From Amycolatopsis cihanbeyliensis (GTDB lineage Bacteria; Actinomycetota; Actinomycetes; Mycobacteriales; Pseudonocardiaceae), in the NCBI RefSeq assembly GCF_006715045.1, contig NZ_VFML01000001.1:5800001-5864000 (forward strand): a DNA stretch of 64,000 nucleotides, read 5' to 3'. Below are positions 35,671 to 43,746 of this stretch, one piece after another. The position numbers and the translations under genes were made by a program. The stretch's first letter is position 1; each line of letters starts with the position of its first letter. Under the pieces are notes generated by a model. It ran no database searches. It had not been told where the DNA came from and saw only the letters and a list, made by a program, of their open reading frames with translations.

Positions 35671-36668
35671 TGCGTGGGCGCAAGCGCAGGCTGGGCGCGC
35701 TGGCCGCGGTGCTGGTGCTGGTGGGTGTGACCACCGGCTGCAGTCAGGAAGGCTTCGACGGGATCTACGACGTGCCGTTGCCCGGGGGCCCGGACCTCGG
35801 GGAGAGCCCCTATCACGTCACCGCGAGTTTCACCAACGTCCTCGACCTGGTTCCGCAGTCCGGGGTGCGGGTGAACGACGTCGGTGTCGGCAAGGTGCAG
35901 GAGATCGAGTTGGCGCACGACGGGCAGACCGCGCTGGTCACCTTGGCCGTGCGCGGCGATGTCCGGTTGCCGGCCAACGCGGTGGCCAGGCTGCGGCAGT
36001 CCAGTGTGCTCGGTGAGAAGTTCGTCGAGCTGGCGCCACCGGAGCTGGAACAGTCGCGCGGAACGCTGGCCGAGGGGGCCGATATCCCGGTGGAACGGAC
36101 CAACCGCAACACCGAGATCGAAGAGGTTTTCGGCGCACTGTCCCTGCTGCTCAACGGCGGCGGGGTGGCGCAGATCCAGACCATCACCAGGGAGTTGAAC
36201 ACCGCGCTCGGCGGGAGAGAGCAGGAGACCAGGGAGCTGTTCGCGAACCTGAACACTCTGGTCACCGGGCTGGACGAGCACCGGGACGAGATCACCAGGG
36301 CGCTGGAAGGGGTGGCGAAGCTCGGCAAGACGTTGAGCGGCCGCACGGATCAGATCGACACCACACTCACCGATCTCACTCCCGGGATCGAGACCCTTTC
36401 CCAGCAACGCGAACAGCTGGTCACCCTGCTGAAGTCGCTGGCCAACCTCAGCGACGTAGCGGTGGAGACGGTGAACAAGAGCAAGGAGGACCTGGTCGCC
36501 GACCTGCGCGCGCTGGAGCCGATCCTGCGCAGGCTGGCCGAGTCCGGGGACGCGCTGCCCAAGGCGATGGAGATGCTGCTGACCTACCCGTTCCCGGACT
36601 CCGCGCTGGAGGCCATCAAGGGGGACTATCTCAACACGTACCTGAACTTCGACTCGGCAACGGGGTGA
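35670..36668 (+). CDS. mceE: MceE, lipoprotein-type Mce subunit (LprK-like)
   Basis: This 332-residue chain has a signal peptide ending in lipobox VTTGC rather than a plain anchor, as usual for MceE/LprK. The MCE domain follows (about 45-125; GVRVNDVGVGKVQEIEL, LRQSSVLGEKFVEL), then helical segments (ETRELFANLNTLV, LTPGIETLSQQREQL). It overlaps mceD by one base. It is lipid-anchored in the outer leaflet of the membrane and is part of the complex. Confidence 0.92.
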   Translation: MRGRKRRLGALAAVLVLVGVTTGCSQEGFDGIYDVPLPGGPDLGESPYHVTASFTNVLDLVPQSGVRVNDVGVGKVQEIELAHDGQTALVTLAVRGDVRLPANAVARLRQSSVLGEKFVELAPPELEQSRGTLAEGADIPVERTNRNTEIEEVFGALSLLLNGGGVAQIQTITRELNTALGGREQETRELFANLNTLVTGLDEHRDEITRALEGVAKLGKTLSGRTDQIDTTLTDLTPGIETLSQQREQLVTLLKSLANLSDVAVETVNKSKEDLVADLRALEPILRRLAESGDALPKAMEMLLTYPFPDSALEAIKGDYLNTYLNFDSATG

Positions 36669-36674
36669 CGGCCG

Positions 36675-37781
36675 ATGCTCACCAAACTCGTTCGCTGGCA
36701 GGTACTGATCTTCTGTGTGATCGCACTGGTCGGGGTCAGCTACGTCGGCGCGAACTATGTCGGCTTGCAGAAGCTGTTGTTCGACAGCGGTTACGTGGTG
36801 CATGCCCGGTTCGTCAGCGGCGGCGGGATGTTCACCAACTCCGAGGTGACGTATCGCGGGGTGCGGGTCGGCAGGGTCGGCGAGCTGCGACTCACCGAGG
36901 CCGGGATGGAAGCCGATCTCGTCATCGAGCCGGACGCACCGCCGATTCCCGCCGACCTGGACGCCGTGGTGGCCAGCCGGTCGGCGGCCGGTGAGCAGTA
37001 CGTGGATCTGCGACCACGTGCCGGGGACGGCCCGATGCTGCGCGACGGTTCGGTGATCGTGCAGGACCGGACCGACATCCCGTTGCAGGTCGACACCGTG
37101 CTGATGAACCTGGACGCGCTGGTGCAGTCGGTGCCCAAACCGGCCCTGCGGACCGTGGTGGACGAGCTGTACCAGGCCACCTCCGGTGCCGGCCCGAACC
37201 TCCAGACTCTTGTGGACAGTGGGATCGACTTCATCCAGACCGCAACCGAGTACGTCCCGCAGGTAACCAGCCTTGTCACCGACTCGGAGACGGTACTGGC
37301 CACGCAGGTGCGGAACTCCGAGGCGATCAAGTCCTTCGGCTCCGATGCCAGGGCACTGGCCGAGCAGCTGAAGAAGTCGGACGGCGACCTGCGCGAGGTG
37401 ATCACCGCGGTGCCGCCGGTCGCCCGTGAGGTCCAGGCGCTGGTCCGGGAGTCCGGGCCGCGGCTCGGGGTGCTGCTCGCGAACCTGCTCACCGTGTCCA
37501 CTGTGGCCGAAGTGCGCCAGGGCGGGCTGGAGCAGCTGCTGGTGAAGGCGCCGGAAGCGGTCGCGGCCGGCTCGCAGGTGATCCGGGGTGATGGCGCCCA
37601 CTTCGGATTGGCCCTGACCTTCTTCGACCCGCCACCGTGCACCAGCGGGTACGGCGGGACCCAGTACCGCGACGGCCTGGACACCTCGCCGGGTGGCCCG
37701 CTGAACACCGGCGCCCGATGCACCCTGCCGAAGGGGAACCCGACCGGCGTGCGCGGCTCACAGAACGCTCCCGGCGGCTGA
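36675..37781 (+). CDS. mceF: MceF
   Basis: This 368-residue last Mce chain has an N-terminal membrane helix (about 10-28), an MCE domain (NSEVTYRGVRVGRVGELRL, VASRSAAGEQYVDLRP), helices, and a C-terminal segment FDPPPCTSGYGGTQYRDG with the MceF cysteine region. It lies six bases after the mceE stop. After it comes a lower-GC stretch rather than the Mce-associated genes seen in mycobacteria. Confidence 0.92.
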   Translation: MLTKLVRWQVLIFCVIALVGVSYVGANYVGLQKLLFDSGYVVHARFVSGGGMFTNSEVTYRGVRVGRVGELRLTEAGMEADLVIEPDAPPIPADLDAVVASRSAAGEQYVDLRPRAGDGPMLRDGSVIVQDRTDIPLQVDTVLMNLDALVQSVPKPALRTVVDELYQATSGAGPNLQTLVDSGIDFIQTATEYVPQVTSLVTDSETVLATQVRNSEAIKSFGSDARALAEQLKKSDGDLREVITAVPPVAREVQALVRESGPRLGVLLANLLTVSTVAEVRQGGLEQLLVKAPEAVAAGSQVIRGDGAHFGLALTFFDPPPCTSGYGGTQYRDGLDTSPGGPLNTGARCTLPKGNPTGVRGSQNAPGG

Positions 37782-38018
37782 CATGGCCCGGAAACATTCG
37801 TACCTCGAGCAGATCCCGGAGACTTCCCGGTATTCCGTGGATAACAATTTTCGGGTGTATGACGGTTTCTTGGTCACCCATTACCGGTATGACTTGTGTC
37901 TCGCGTTACGCGGCAGTAAAGTCTTTTGTGGGCGGAAAACCGAAGTGGAAATCGAAACCGCTACCGCTCTCGATGTAACGTCCCTGCCTGAAGCACCAAA
38001 GGTGCAAGGAGATCTGAG
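37782..38018 (+). promoter_or_regulatory. Lower-GC region after mceF; leader or doubtful 79-codon ORF
   Basis: An open frame from 37783 to 38022 would encode 79 residues and end in an ATGA-type overlap with the next gene, but codon composition is unlike the neighbours (many A/T-ending codons), there is no ribosome site and no family match. I favour an intergenic leader. It ends with a small hairpin GCACCAAAGGTGC and an AAGGAGAT ribosome site before ATG 38019. Both features fit expression control of the secreted-protein gene. Confidence 0.45.
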
Positions 38019-38636
38019 ATGAAGAAAATTCGTACGATGGCGAGCGTCGCGGCGATGGGTGCCACCGCCGCGCTCGTGGGCGGCGTGCTGAGCCCCGGCG
38101 TTGCGGCCGCCCAGGACGACCGGCTCGAGCTCAGCTACAACGTCACCGGCTCCGCATACGTGGCCGGGATGGACTCCAACATCCCCATCGAGGCCACTGT
38201 GGACGTCCAGCTCGACCTGAAGACCGGCGACTTCGACAGCCAGTTCACGCAGACCAGCGTGCCGCACGTGAAGTTCAAGGCGTTCGGCATGTTCGACAGC
38301 GAGCTGGACGTAGAGTTCTACGAGGCCGCGCCGTCCAGCGGTACTTTCCAGGCCGGCGAGGTGGACTTCACCCTCCCGTTGCAGATCAAGCTGAGGGAGC
38401 TCACCGCGCTCGGCTTCCCGCTGATGGTGGGCGAGAACTGCGTGCAGCAGGAGCCGCCGACCCTGAACCTGGGCTCGGTGGATGAGTTCATTCCCACCGA
38501 AGGCGGCAGCCTGGAGACCGTCGAGCCCTACACCCTTTCCGAGTGGTCGGAGGACTGCGGGTTCTCCACCTTCCTGATCAACATGAACTCCGCGGGCGGG
38601 GACAACACCGCCGAGGTGACGCTGACCGCGAAGTAG
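38019..38636 (+). CDS. Secreted type-B domain protein downstream of mceF
   Basis: This 205-residue protein has a clear signal peptide (MKKIRTMASVAAMGATAA start, cut near VAAAQDD) and one beta-rich domain. Shared marks with the proteins at 27789 and 23738: LELSYNVTG near the start, KFKAFGMF, LQIKLRELTALGFPL...GENC, and YTLSEWSEDCGF. The two cysteines align with those of its relatives. A strong AAGGAGAT site precedes the ATG. It closes the mce locus on the right as its relative opens it on the left. No known function. Confidence 0.82.
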   Translation: MKKIRTMASVAAMGATAALVGGVLSPGVAAAQDDRLELSYNVTGSAYVAGMDSNIPIEATVDVQLDLKTGDFDSQFTQTSVPHVKFKAFGMFDSELDVEFYEAAPSSGTFQAGEVDFTLPLQIKLRELTALGFPLMVGENCVQQEPPTLNLGSVDEFIPTEGGSLETVEPYTLSEWSEDCGFSTFLINMNSAGGDNTAEVTLTAK

Positions 38637-38650
38637 TGCCGCAAGACCGT

Positions 38651-38689
38651 CCCGGCGCGCGGGGAAAACCACAGGCCAAGCGCGCCGGG
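38651..38689 (+). terminator. GC-rich hairpin after the secreted protein gene
   Basis: Ten-base perfect arms CCCGGCGCGC (38651-38660) and GCGCGCCGGG (38680-38689) are separated by a 19-base A-containing loop, 15 bases beyond the stop. It lacks a following T-run, but such hairpins often terminate in actinomycetes. It probably ends transcription of the mce/secreted-protein unit before the acyl-AMP ligase gene. Confidence 0.6.
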
Positions 38690-38692
38690 GCC

Positions 38693-38761
38693 GGTCCGTG
38701 GCGGGTCGTGCGATCGCAGGCGCTGACGAACACCGCCCACTCGCACGGTCCGCCACGGACC
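38693..38761. promoter_or_regulatory. Long-armed inverted repeat before the acyl-AMP ligase gene
   Basis: Twelve-base perfect arms GGTCCGTGGCGG (38693-38704) and CCGCCACGGACC (38750-38761) are 45 bases apart, ending 22 bases before ATG 38784. The right arm itself can fold as GGTCCGCCACGGACC (38748-38762). It could be a dimer-binding operator pair or an RNA structure near the ribosome site (GTGAGGA). Confidence 0.45.
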
Positions 38762-38783
38762 ATTCCAGTCGTGTGAGGAACCA

Positions 38784-40562
38784 ATGCTGACGAGCTCGGA
38801 TCCCATTCCGGCGAGCGGGGCCGCACCGGATGTGCCCAGAAAGGGACCCCGGGCCGACACGCTTCCCGCATTGCTGGAGAACTGGGCAACCAACCGGGGT
38901 GACCGGATCGCGCTCACCCATCTCGACCACCGCACCGGCCCCGAGGAGCACGCGGTCTCGCTGACCTGGAGCGAGCTCGACCAGCGGGCGCGGGAGACCG
39001 CGACCTGGTTGCGGCACCGGGTCGAACCCGGCGGCCGGGTCGCCCTGCTGGCCACGCACGGTGCCGACTACGTCATCGGTTTCCTCGCCACGTTGCATGC
39101 GGGCCTGGTCGCGGTGCCGCTGTTCGCGCCCAGCACGCCGGCGCACGGCGATCGGCTGCACGCGATACTCGCCGACGCCCACGTCTCGGTGGCGCTGACC
39201 ACTCGCGCGAAGCAGCCGAAAGTGCAGGCGGCGCTTCAGCATCTCGCCTCGCCCCGCCCACAGGTGGTGGCCGTAGAGGCCACCCGTGCCGACCCGGAGC
39301 CGCTGCCGCTGCCCGATCCGGAGGACCTCGCCTACCTGCAGTACACCTCCGGCTCCACCCGGTCGCCGGCCGGTGTGATGATCACCCACGGGAACGTGGT
39401 CGCCTGCGCCCGCCAGGCCGCGGTCAGCTATGGCGTGCTACCAGGTCGTTCGGTGACGGTGAGCTGGCTGCCGCTGTTCCACGACATGGGCCTGATGCTC
39501 GGTGTGCTGGCACCCTGCGTGCTCGGGATCCGCTCGGTGCTGCTTGATCCGGTGGCGTTCATGGAACGGCCCGCCCGGTGGCTGCGCGCGCTGTCCAGGT
39601 TTCCCGGTGCGATCAGTGCCGCGCCGAGCTTCGCCTACGGCTACGCCGCCGGCAGGGTCACCGAACGGGAGCGGTCCGAGCTGCGACTGGACAAGGTAGG
39701 CGCGCTGATCGACGGTGGCGAGCCGGTGCGACCCGAGCTGTTCGCCCGTTTCCGTGAGCGGTTCGCCGGCTGCGGGCTGCCCGCGCTGGCGCACTGCCCC
39801 TCCTACGGGCTCGCCGAGTCCACGGTACTGGTGGCGGGGGTGCCCGCCGGTGCCGCCGCGGTTTCCACCACGTTCTACCGCGAGCAGTTGGCCCGTGGTG
39901 AGGCGGTCCCGGCCGACCCTGGTGAGCCGAGCACGGTCACCCTCACCAGCTGCGGGTGGCCGGCGGGCCAGGAGGTGCGGATCGTGCACCCGGCGACCGG
40001 TGCCGAGCTTCCGGACGGCCGGATCGGCGAGATCTGGGTCAGCGGGCCGAACATCGGGCGCGGGTACTGGCAGCAGCCCGCGCTCTCCGCGGCCACGTTC
40101 TGTGCGCTGCTTGCCGGTGACGAGCAACCACGCTGGTGGCTGCGCACGGGTGACCTGGGGGTTCGGTTCGACGGCAGGCTGTACGTCACCGGCAGGCTCA
40201 AGGATCTCGTCGTGGTGGACGGCCGCAACCACTACCCCGCGGACGTGGAGGTCACCGTCGAGGGCGCGCACCCGGCGATCAGGCCACATGTGGTGGCCGT
40301 GTTCACGGTTCCGGACAGTCACGGGAACGAGGTCGTCGTCCTGGCGGAGCGGTCGAGCTGGGTCATCGAGTGCGAGCTCGACGCCGAGGAGGTCACCGGC
40401 GCGATTCGCCGGTCGGTCGCCAGGGAACACGGTCTGCCGCTGCACGACGTGCTGCTGCTCGGGCCGGACGAGGTGCCGAGGACGACCAGCGGCAAGGTCG
40501 CCCGCGCCGCGTGCCGCGAGCGCTACCTCGCCGGCGGGTTCGCCGGAAGCCGGGCGTCGTGA
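38784..40562 (+). CDS. Fatty-acyl-AMP ligase (FAAL, FadD32-like)
   Basis: This 592-residue adenylating enzyme activates a fatty acid as acyl-AMP for transfer to a carrier protein or PKS. Core motifs: YLQYTSGSTRSPAGVMITHGN (phosphate loop, about 185-205), SWLPLFHDMGL, PSYGLAEST, RTGDLGV and GRLKDLVVVDGRNHYPADVE. The final TTSGKVARAACRERY contains the catalytic Lys. The SWLPLFHDMGL and NHYPADVE forms point to the FAAL branch, not a CoA ligase. It overlaps the PKS gene by four bases (GTGA), the standard FAAL-PKS arrangement. With the mce operon upstream, it recalls the fadD5-mce link in mycobacteria. Confidence 0.92.
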   Translation: MLTSSDPIPASGAAPDVPRKGPRADTLPALLENWATNRGDRIALTHLDHRTGPEEHAVSLTWSELDQRARETATWLRHRVEPGGRVALLATHGADYVIGFLATLHAGLVAVPLFAPSTPAHGDRLHAILADAHVSVALTTRAKQPKVQAALQHLASPRPQVVAVEATRADPEPLPLPDPEDLAYLQYTSGSTRSPAGVMITHGNVVACARQAAVSYGVLPGRSVTVSWLPLFHDMGLMLGVLAPCVLGIRSVLLDPVAFMERPARWLRALSRFPGAISAAPSFAYGYAAGRVTERERSELRLDKVGALIDGGEPVRPELFARFRERFAGCGLPALAHCPSYGLAESTVLVAGVPAGAAAVSTTFYREQLARGEAVPADPGEPSTVTLTSCGWPAGQEVRIVHPATGAELPDGRIGEIWVSGPNIGRGYWQQPALSAATFCALLAGDEQPRWWLRTGDLGVRFDGRLYVTGRLKDLVVVDGRNHYPADVEVTVEGAHPAIRPHVVAVFTVPDSHGNEVVVLAERSSWVIECELDAEEVTGAIRRSVAREHGLPLHDVLLLGPDEVPRTTSGKVARAACRERYLAGGFAGSRAS

Positions 40563-43500
40563 CGGGCGGTTCGGCGCCCGGCGCGCCCCGGAACGGTCAT
40601 CCCGAGTCGGGTGAGCCGGTAGCCGTCATCGGCGCGGGCTGCCGCGTTCCCGGTGCCGCCGCCACCGGGTTCGACGCGGGTTTCTTCGGCATCTCCCGGG
40701 CCGAGGCGGCCACGCTGGACCCGTGGCACGGCCTGCTGCTCGAAGCCACCTGGTCGGCACTGGAAAACGCGGGGATCCCGCCGCGCACGCTGCGCGGCGG
40801 CCGGACCGGGGTGTTCCTTGCCGGTGCGAGCGCGGCCGCCGACCTGCTCACCGGCCAGTTCGATCTACGTGGCCCGCGGGTAGGAGTGGATCCGGCCCGC
40901 GCGGCGAAAGCCGTACATCGGGCGGCGTGGAGCCTGCGCCACGCGGAGTGCGACCTCGCGGTGGCGTGCGGGGTCCTGCCGGGCCGTGGTTGCGGCGTCC
41001 TGGTGCTCAAGCGCCTCGCCCGCGTGTGGGAGGGCGGGGATCGGGTACTCGCCGTGCTCGAAGGGGACGGGGACGGGGCGCTGGAGACCGTGCTGGCACT
41101 GCGCGAGGGACGGATCCCGCGGGGATACACCGGGCCCGGCGCGGCGGTTTCCCGGCCGAGGCCCGCCCATCTCGGCGGTCGGGAGCACGTGTTCGCCCTC
41201 TCCGCGCACACCGAGCAGGCCCTGCGCAGGCGGGCACGGGACCTCGCGCGCTGGCTGGGCACCCCCGCGGGGCGCCAGGTCGACGCCGCCGAGCTCGCGG
41301 GGGCGCTCGCCGTCCGCCGTGAGCACCTCGACCTCAGGGCGACCGTGCTGGCCGCCGGGCGGGGCAGGCTGCTCAGCGGCCTGCGCGCGATCGCGACGGG
41401 CGCCACCGCGCCCGAGGTGTCCCGCGGCCGGCGGGAGGGCACGGGGGGAGTGGTGTTCGTGTGCTCCGGCAACGGATCGCAGTGGCCGGGGATGGGGCGC
41501 CGGTTGCTGGCCGCCGAACCGGCGTTCCGCACCGAGGTCGAGGCGCTGGAGCCGGTCTTTCTCGGCTCGGCCGGGTTCTCCTTGCGCAGGCAGCTCCGCT
41601 ACCCGCGGGAGCAGACCGATCCCGCGGTGTCCCGGCAGGCGCTGTTCGGTATGCAGCTCGCGCTGGCCGGGCTGTGGCGCGCACACGGGGTGCGGCCCGT
41701 CGCGGTGCTCGGCGAGGCGGACGGTGAGGTCACCGCGGCGGTGCTGGCCGGAGCGCTGGAGGTCGTGGACGGGTTGTCGTTACTCGATTCCGGGGCCGGA
41801 CCCGAGCGGATCGGGCGACCCCGGATCAGCTGCTACTCCAGCCTGCCCGGCGAGCCCCAGCCCGTCCGGTTCACCGCGGCGCTCGGCACGGCGATGGCGC
41901 GGGGACACCGGGTCTTCGTCGAGATCTCGCCACATCCGATCGCGATCTCGGCGGTGCGCGCGGTCGCGGCGGAGGAGGGTGTGCCGGGGGTGTCCGCGCT
42001 GCCCAGCCTGAGCCGAAACGCCGGGAAGCGGGAGGAGTTCCTCGCCGGCATCGCCGCGTTGCACGCCGCGGGCCACCCCACGGCGTTGCGACACCGCTAC
42101 CCCGAGGCTCACGTGCTCGACCTCCCGGAGCCGCCGTGGCCGCCAACGGCAGGCGCGGCGGCCGGACCACCGGACGCGGACCCGGCGGGCGACGGCACCA
42201 CCTTCGAGCTCGGCTGGGACCCCGTGCCGAGCTCGGAACCGCCGCCGGGGCCCTCCCGCACCTGGTTGCTGTTGCCCGACGACTCCTCCACCGCGTTGAA
42301 GCAGTCCTTCATGACGGCCGCCGGACTCGCCCTGCGCGGCGACCGCGGTTACGCCCTGCCGCAGGACGACGCCGACGAGCTCGGCACCGTACTGGAGGAG
42401 CTGAGCGCGGACCGCTCCTCGCCGCTGGCCGGGGTGGTGCTGTTCGCCGGATCCGTCACCGAGTACCGCCTTCCCGAGCTCGCCCAGCATCTGCTGCTGA
42501 CAGTGACCGGCGTGGTGCGCAGGCTGGCCGAGCTGAGCGTGCCCGCACCCCGGTTGTGGCTGGTGACCATGCGTGGCATGGCCGTGCTGGACGGCGAGGT
42601 CGGTGAGCCTGGCCTGGCGTTCCTGCGTGGCCTGGTGCGGGTGCTCGCGTTCGAGCATCCGCGGCTGCACGCCACGCTGGTCGACCTGGACGGGCTGACC
42701 GGTACCGCGGCGCTGCCCACGGAGCTGCGCGCCGGTCACGCGGACGACGAGGTCGCCTGGCGCGACGGCGTGCGGTACGCGGCGCGGCTGCGCAGGGTGC
42801 ACCTCGCCACCCGCCCGCGAGTCCCGGTGGTGGGGGAGGGCGCGTACGTGATCACCGGTGGGCTCGGCAGGCTCGGCCCGCTGGTGGCCCGCTGGCTCGC
42901 GGAGCGGGGTGCGAGCCGGATCGTGCTGTGCGGGCGCGGTGGGCCTGATGCCGAGGCGAGGGCCGTGCTGTCCGGGCTGCGCGCGGCCGGAGCCGAGATC
43001 GAGCTGGTGCGAGGGGACATCGCCGCGCCAGGGGTCGCCGAGTCGGTGGTCGGCGCGGCGACCACCGGTGGGATCGCGTTGCGCGGAGTCGTGCACGCGG
43101 CCGGGGTACTCGAGGACCGGACGCTGATCGAAGTGGACGGTGCGGATCTCGCCAGGGTCTGGCGGCCCAAGGTGCTCGGCGGTTGGCGGTTGCACAAGGC
43201 GACCGAGCGGTTCGACCTGGACTGGTGGCTGGCCTTCTCCTCCACCACGGCGCTGTTCGGCGCCCCGGGGCGGGCCGCCGATGCCGCGGCGAACGCGTGG
43301 CTGGACGCGCTGGTGACCTTCCGCAGGGCGAACGGCCTTACCGCGGCCACCGTCAACTGGGGAGCCTGGGACACCGGGCAGGACGTCCCGGCCGGCCCGC
43401 TGGCCGAGCCGATGCCGCCCGCGCAGTGCCTCGCCGCGATGTCGGCGGTGCTGGCCGGCGACCGGGCCGCGACCGCGGTGGCCTGTGTGGACCTTCCGGG

Positions 43501-43603
43501 CACCCTGCGCACGTTCGCCGGTCTGGCTCGGCGCCCGCTTTTCGACCCGCTGGCCCGCGAAGGCGCCACCGGCGCGCTTTCCCCGTATCTCCCTTCCGCC
43601 TGA
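40559..43603 (+). CDS. PKS-like protein with inactivated KS, AT and KR domains
   Basis: This 1014-residue intact frame has PKS layout but lost active sites. The KS (about 20-220) is shortened to about half: DPARAAK stands where DTACSSS is expected, so the Cys position reads Arg114, and the HGTGT and GHTEAAAG parts are absent. In the AT (about 300-480), VLGEADGEVTAAVLAGAL replaces GHSxGE (His to Glu386, Ser to Ala387). The KR (about 760-950) keeps GGLGRLG and Ser894 but reads GRAADAAAN, giving Asp908 in place of the catalytic Tyr. There is no ACP. GTG 40559 is coupled to the FAAL stop. The frame is long, C-ending and undamaged, so it seems maintained, perhaps as scaffold, acyl-binding or regulatory protein. 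Confidence 0.85.
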   Translation: MTGGSAPGAPRNGHPESGEPVAVIGAGCRVPGAAATGFDAGFFGISRAEAATLDPWHGLLLEATWSALENAGIPPRTLRGGRTGVFLAGASAAADLLTGQFDLRGPRVGVDPARAAKAVHRAAWSLRHAECDLAVACGVLPGRGCGVLVLKRLARVWEGGDRVLAVLEGDGDGALETVLALREGRIPRGYTGPGAAVSRPRPAHLGGREHVFALSAHTEQALRRRARDLARWLGTPAGRQVDAAELAGALAVRREHLDLRATVLAAGRGRLLSGLRAIATGATAPEVSRGRREGTGGVVFVCSGNGSQWPGMGRRLLAAEPAFRTEVEALEPVFLGSAGFSLRRQLRYPREQTDPAVSRQALFGMQLALAGLWRAHGVRPVAVLGEADGEVTAAVLAGALEVVDGLSLLDSGAGPERIGRPRISCYSSLPGEPQPVRFTAALGTAMARGHRVFVEISPHPIAISAVRAVAAEEGVPGVSALPSLSRNAGKREEFLAGIAALHAAGHPTALRHRYPEAHVLDLPEPPWPPTAGAAAGPPDADPAGDGTTFELGWDPVPSSEPPPGPSRTWLLLPDDSSTALKQSFMTAAGLALRGDRGYALPQDDADELGTVLEELSADRSSPLAGVVLFAGSVTEYRLPELAQHLLLTVTGVVRRLAELSVPAPRLWLVTMRGMAVLDGEVGEPGLAFLRGLVRVLAFEHPRLHATLVDLDGLTGTAALPTELRAGHADDEVAWRDGVRYAARLRRVHLATRPRVPVVGEGAYVITGGLGRLGPLVARWLAERGASRIVLCGRGGPDAEARAVLSGLRAAGAEIELVRGDIAAPGVAESVVGAATTGGIALRGVVHAAGVLEDRTLIEVDGADLARVWRPKVLGGWRLHKATERFDLDWWLAFSSTTALFGAPGRAADAAANAWLDALVTFRRANGLTAATVNWGAWDTGQDVPAGPLAEPMPPAQCLAAMSAVLAGDRAATAVACVDLPGTLRTFAGLARRPLFDPLAREGATGALSPYLPSA

Positions 43604-43676
43604 TACCGGCGGTGCGGCCTCCTCCTGCACGGCGGCGCCGGTCGCCGGCGGCTGGACACGGCGTGCGCTCGACATG

Positions 43677-43710
43677 CGTTCGGGGCGCCCGGCCGGGGGC
43701 GCCCCAAACG
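43677..43710. terminator. Bidirectional hairpin between convergent genes
   Basis: Arms CGTTCGGGGCGCCC and GGGCGCCCCAAACG pair along their length with one G-T wobble around a six-base loop. It lies between the PKS-like gene and the leftward secreted-protein gene, with TT/AA at the stem base for both directions. Confidence 0.8.
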
Positions 43711-43746
43711 TTGTTCTCGGCTGCTCAGGGGTCTGTCTGGGTCCGC

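Noticed and set aside
40370..40558. N-terminal extension of the PKS-like protein into the FAAL gene
   Set aside because: The Arg-rich extension is antisensible by composition and overlaps the FAAL catalytic Lys region; GTG 40559 gives standard coupling.
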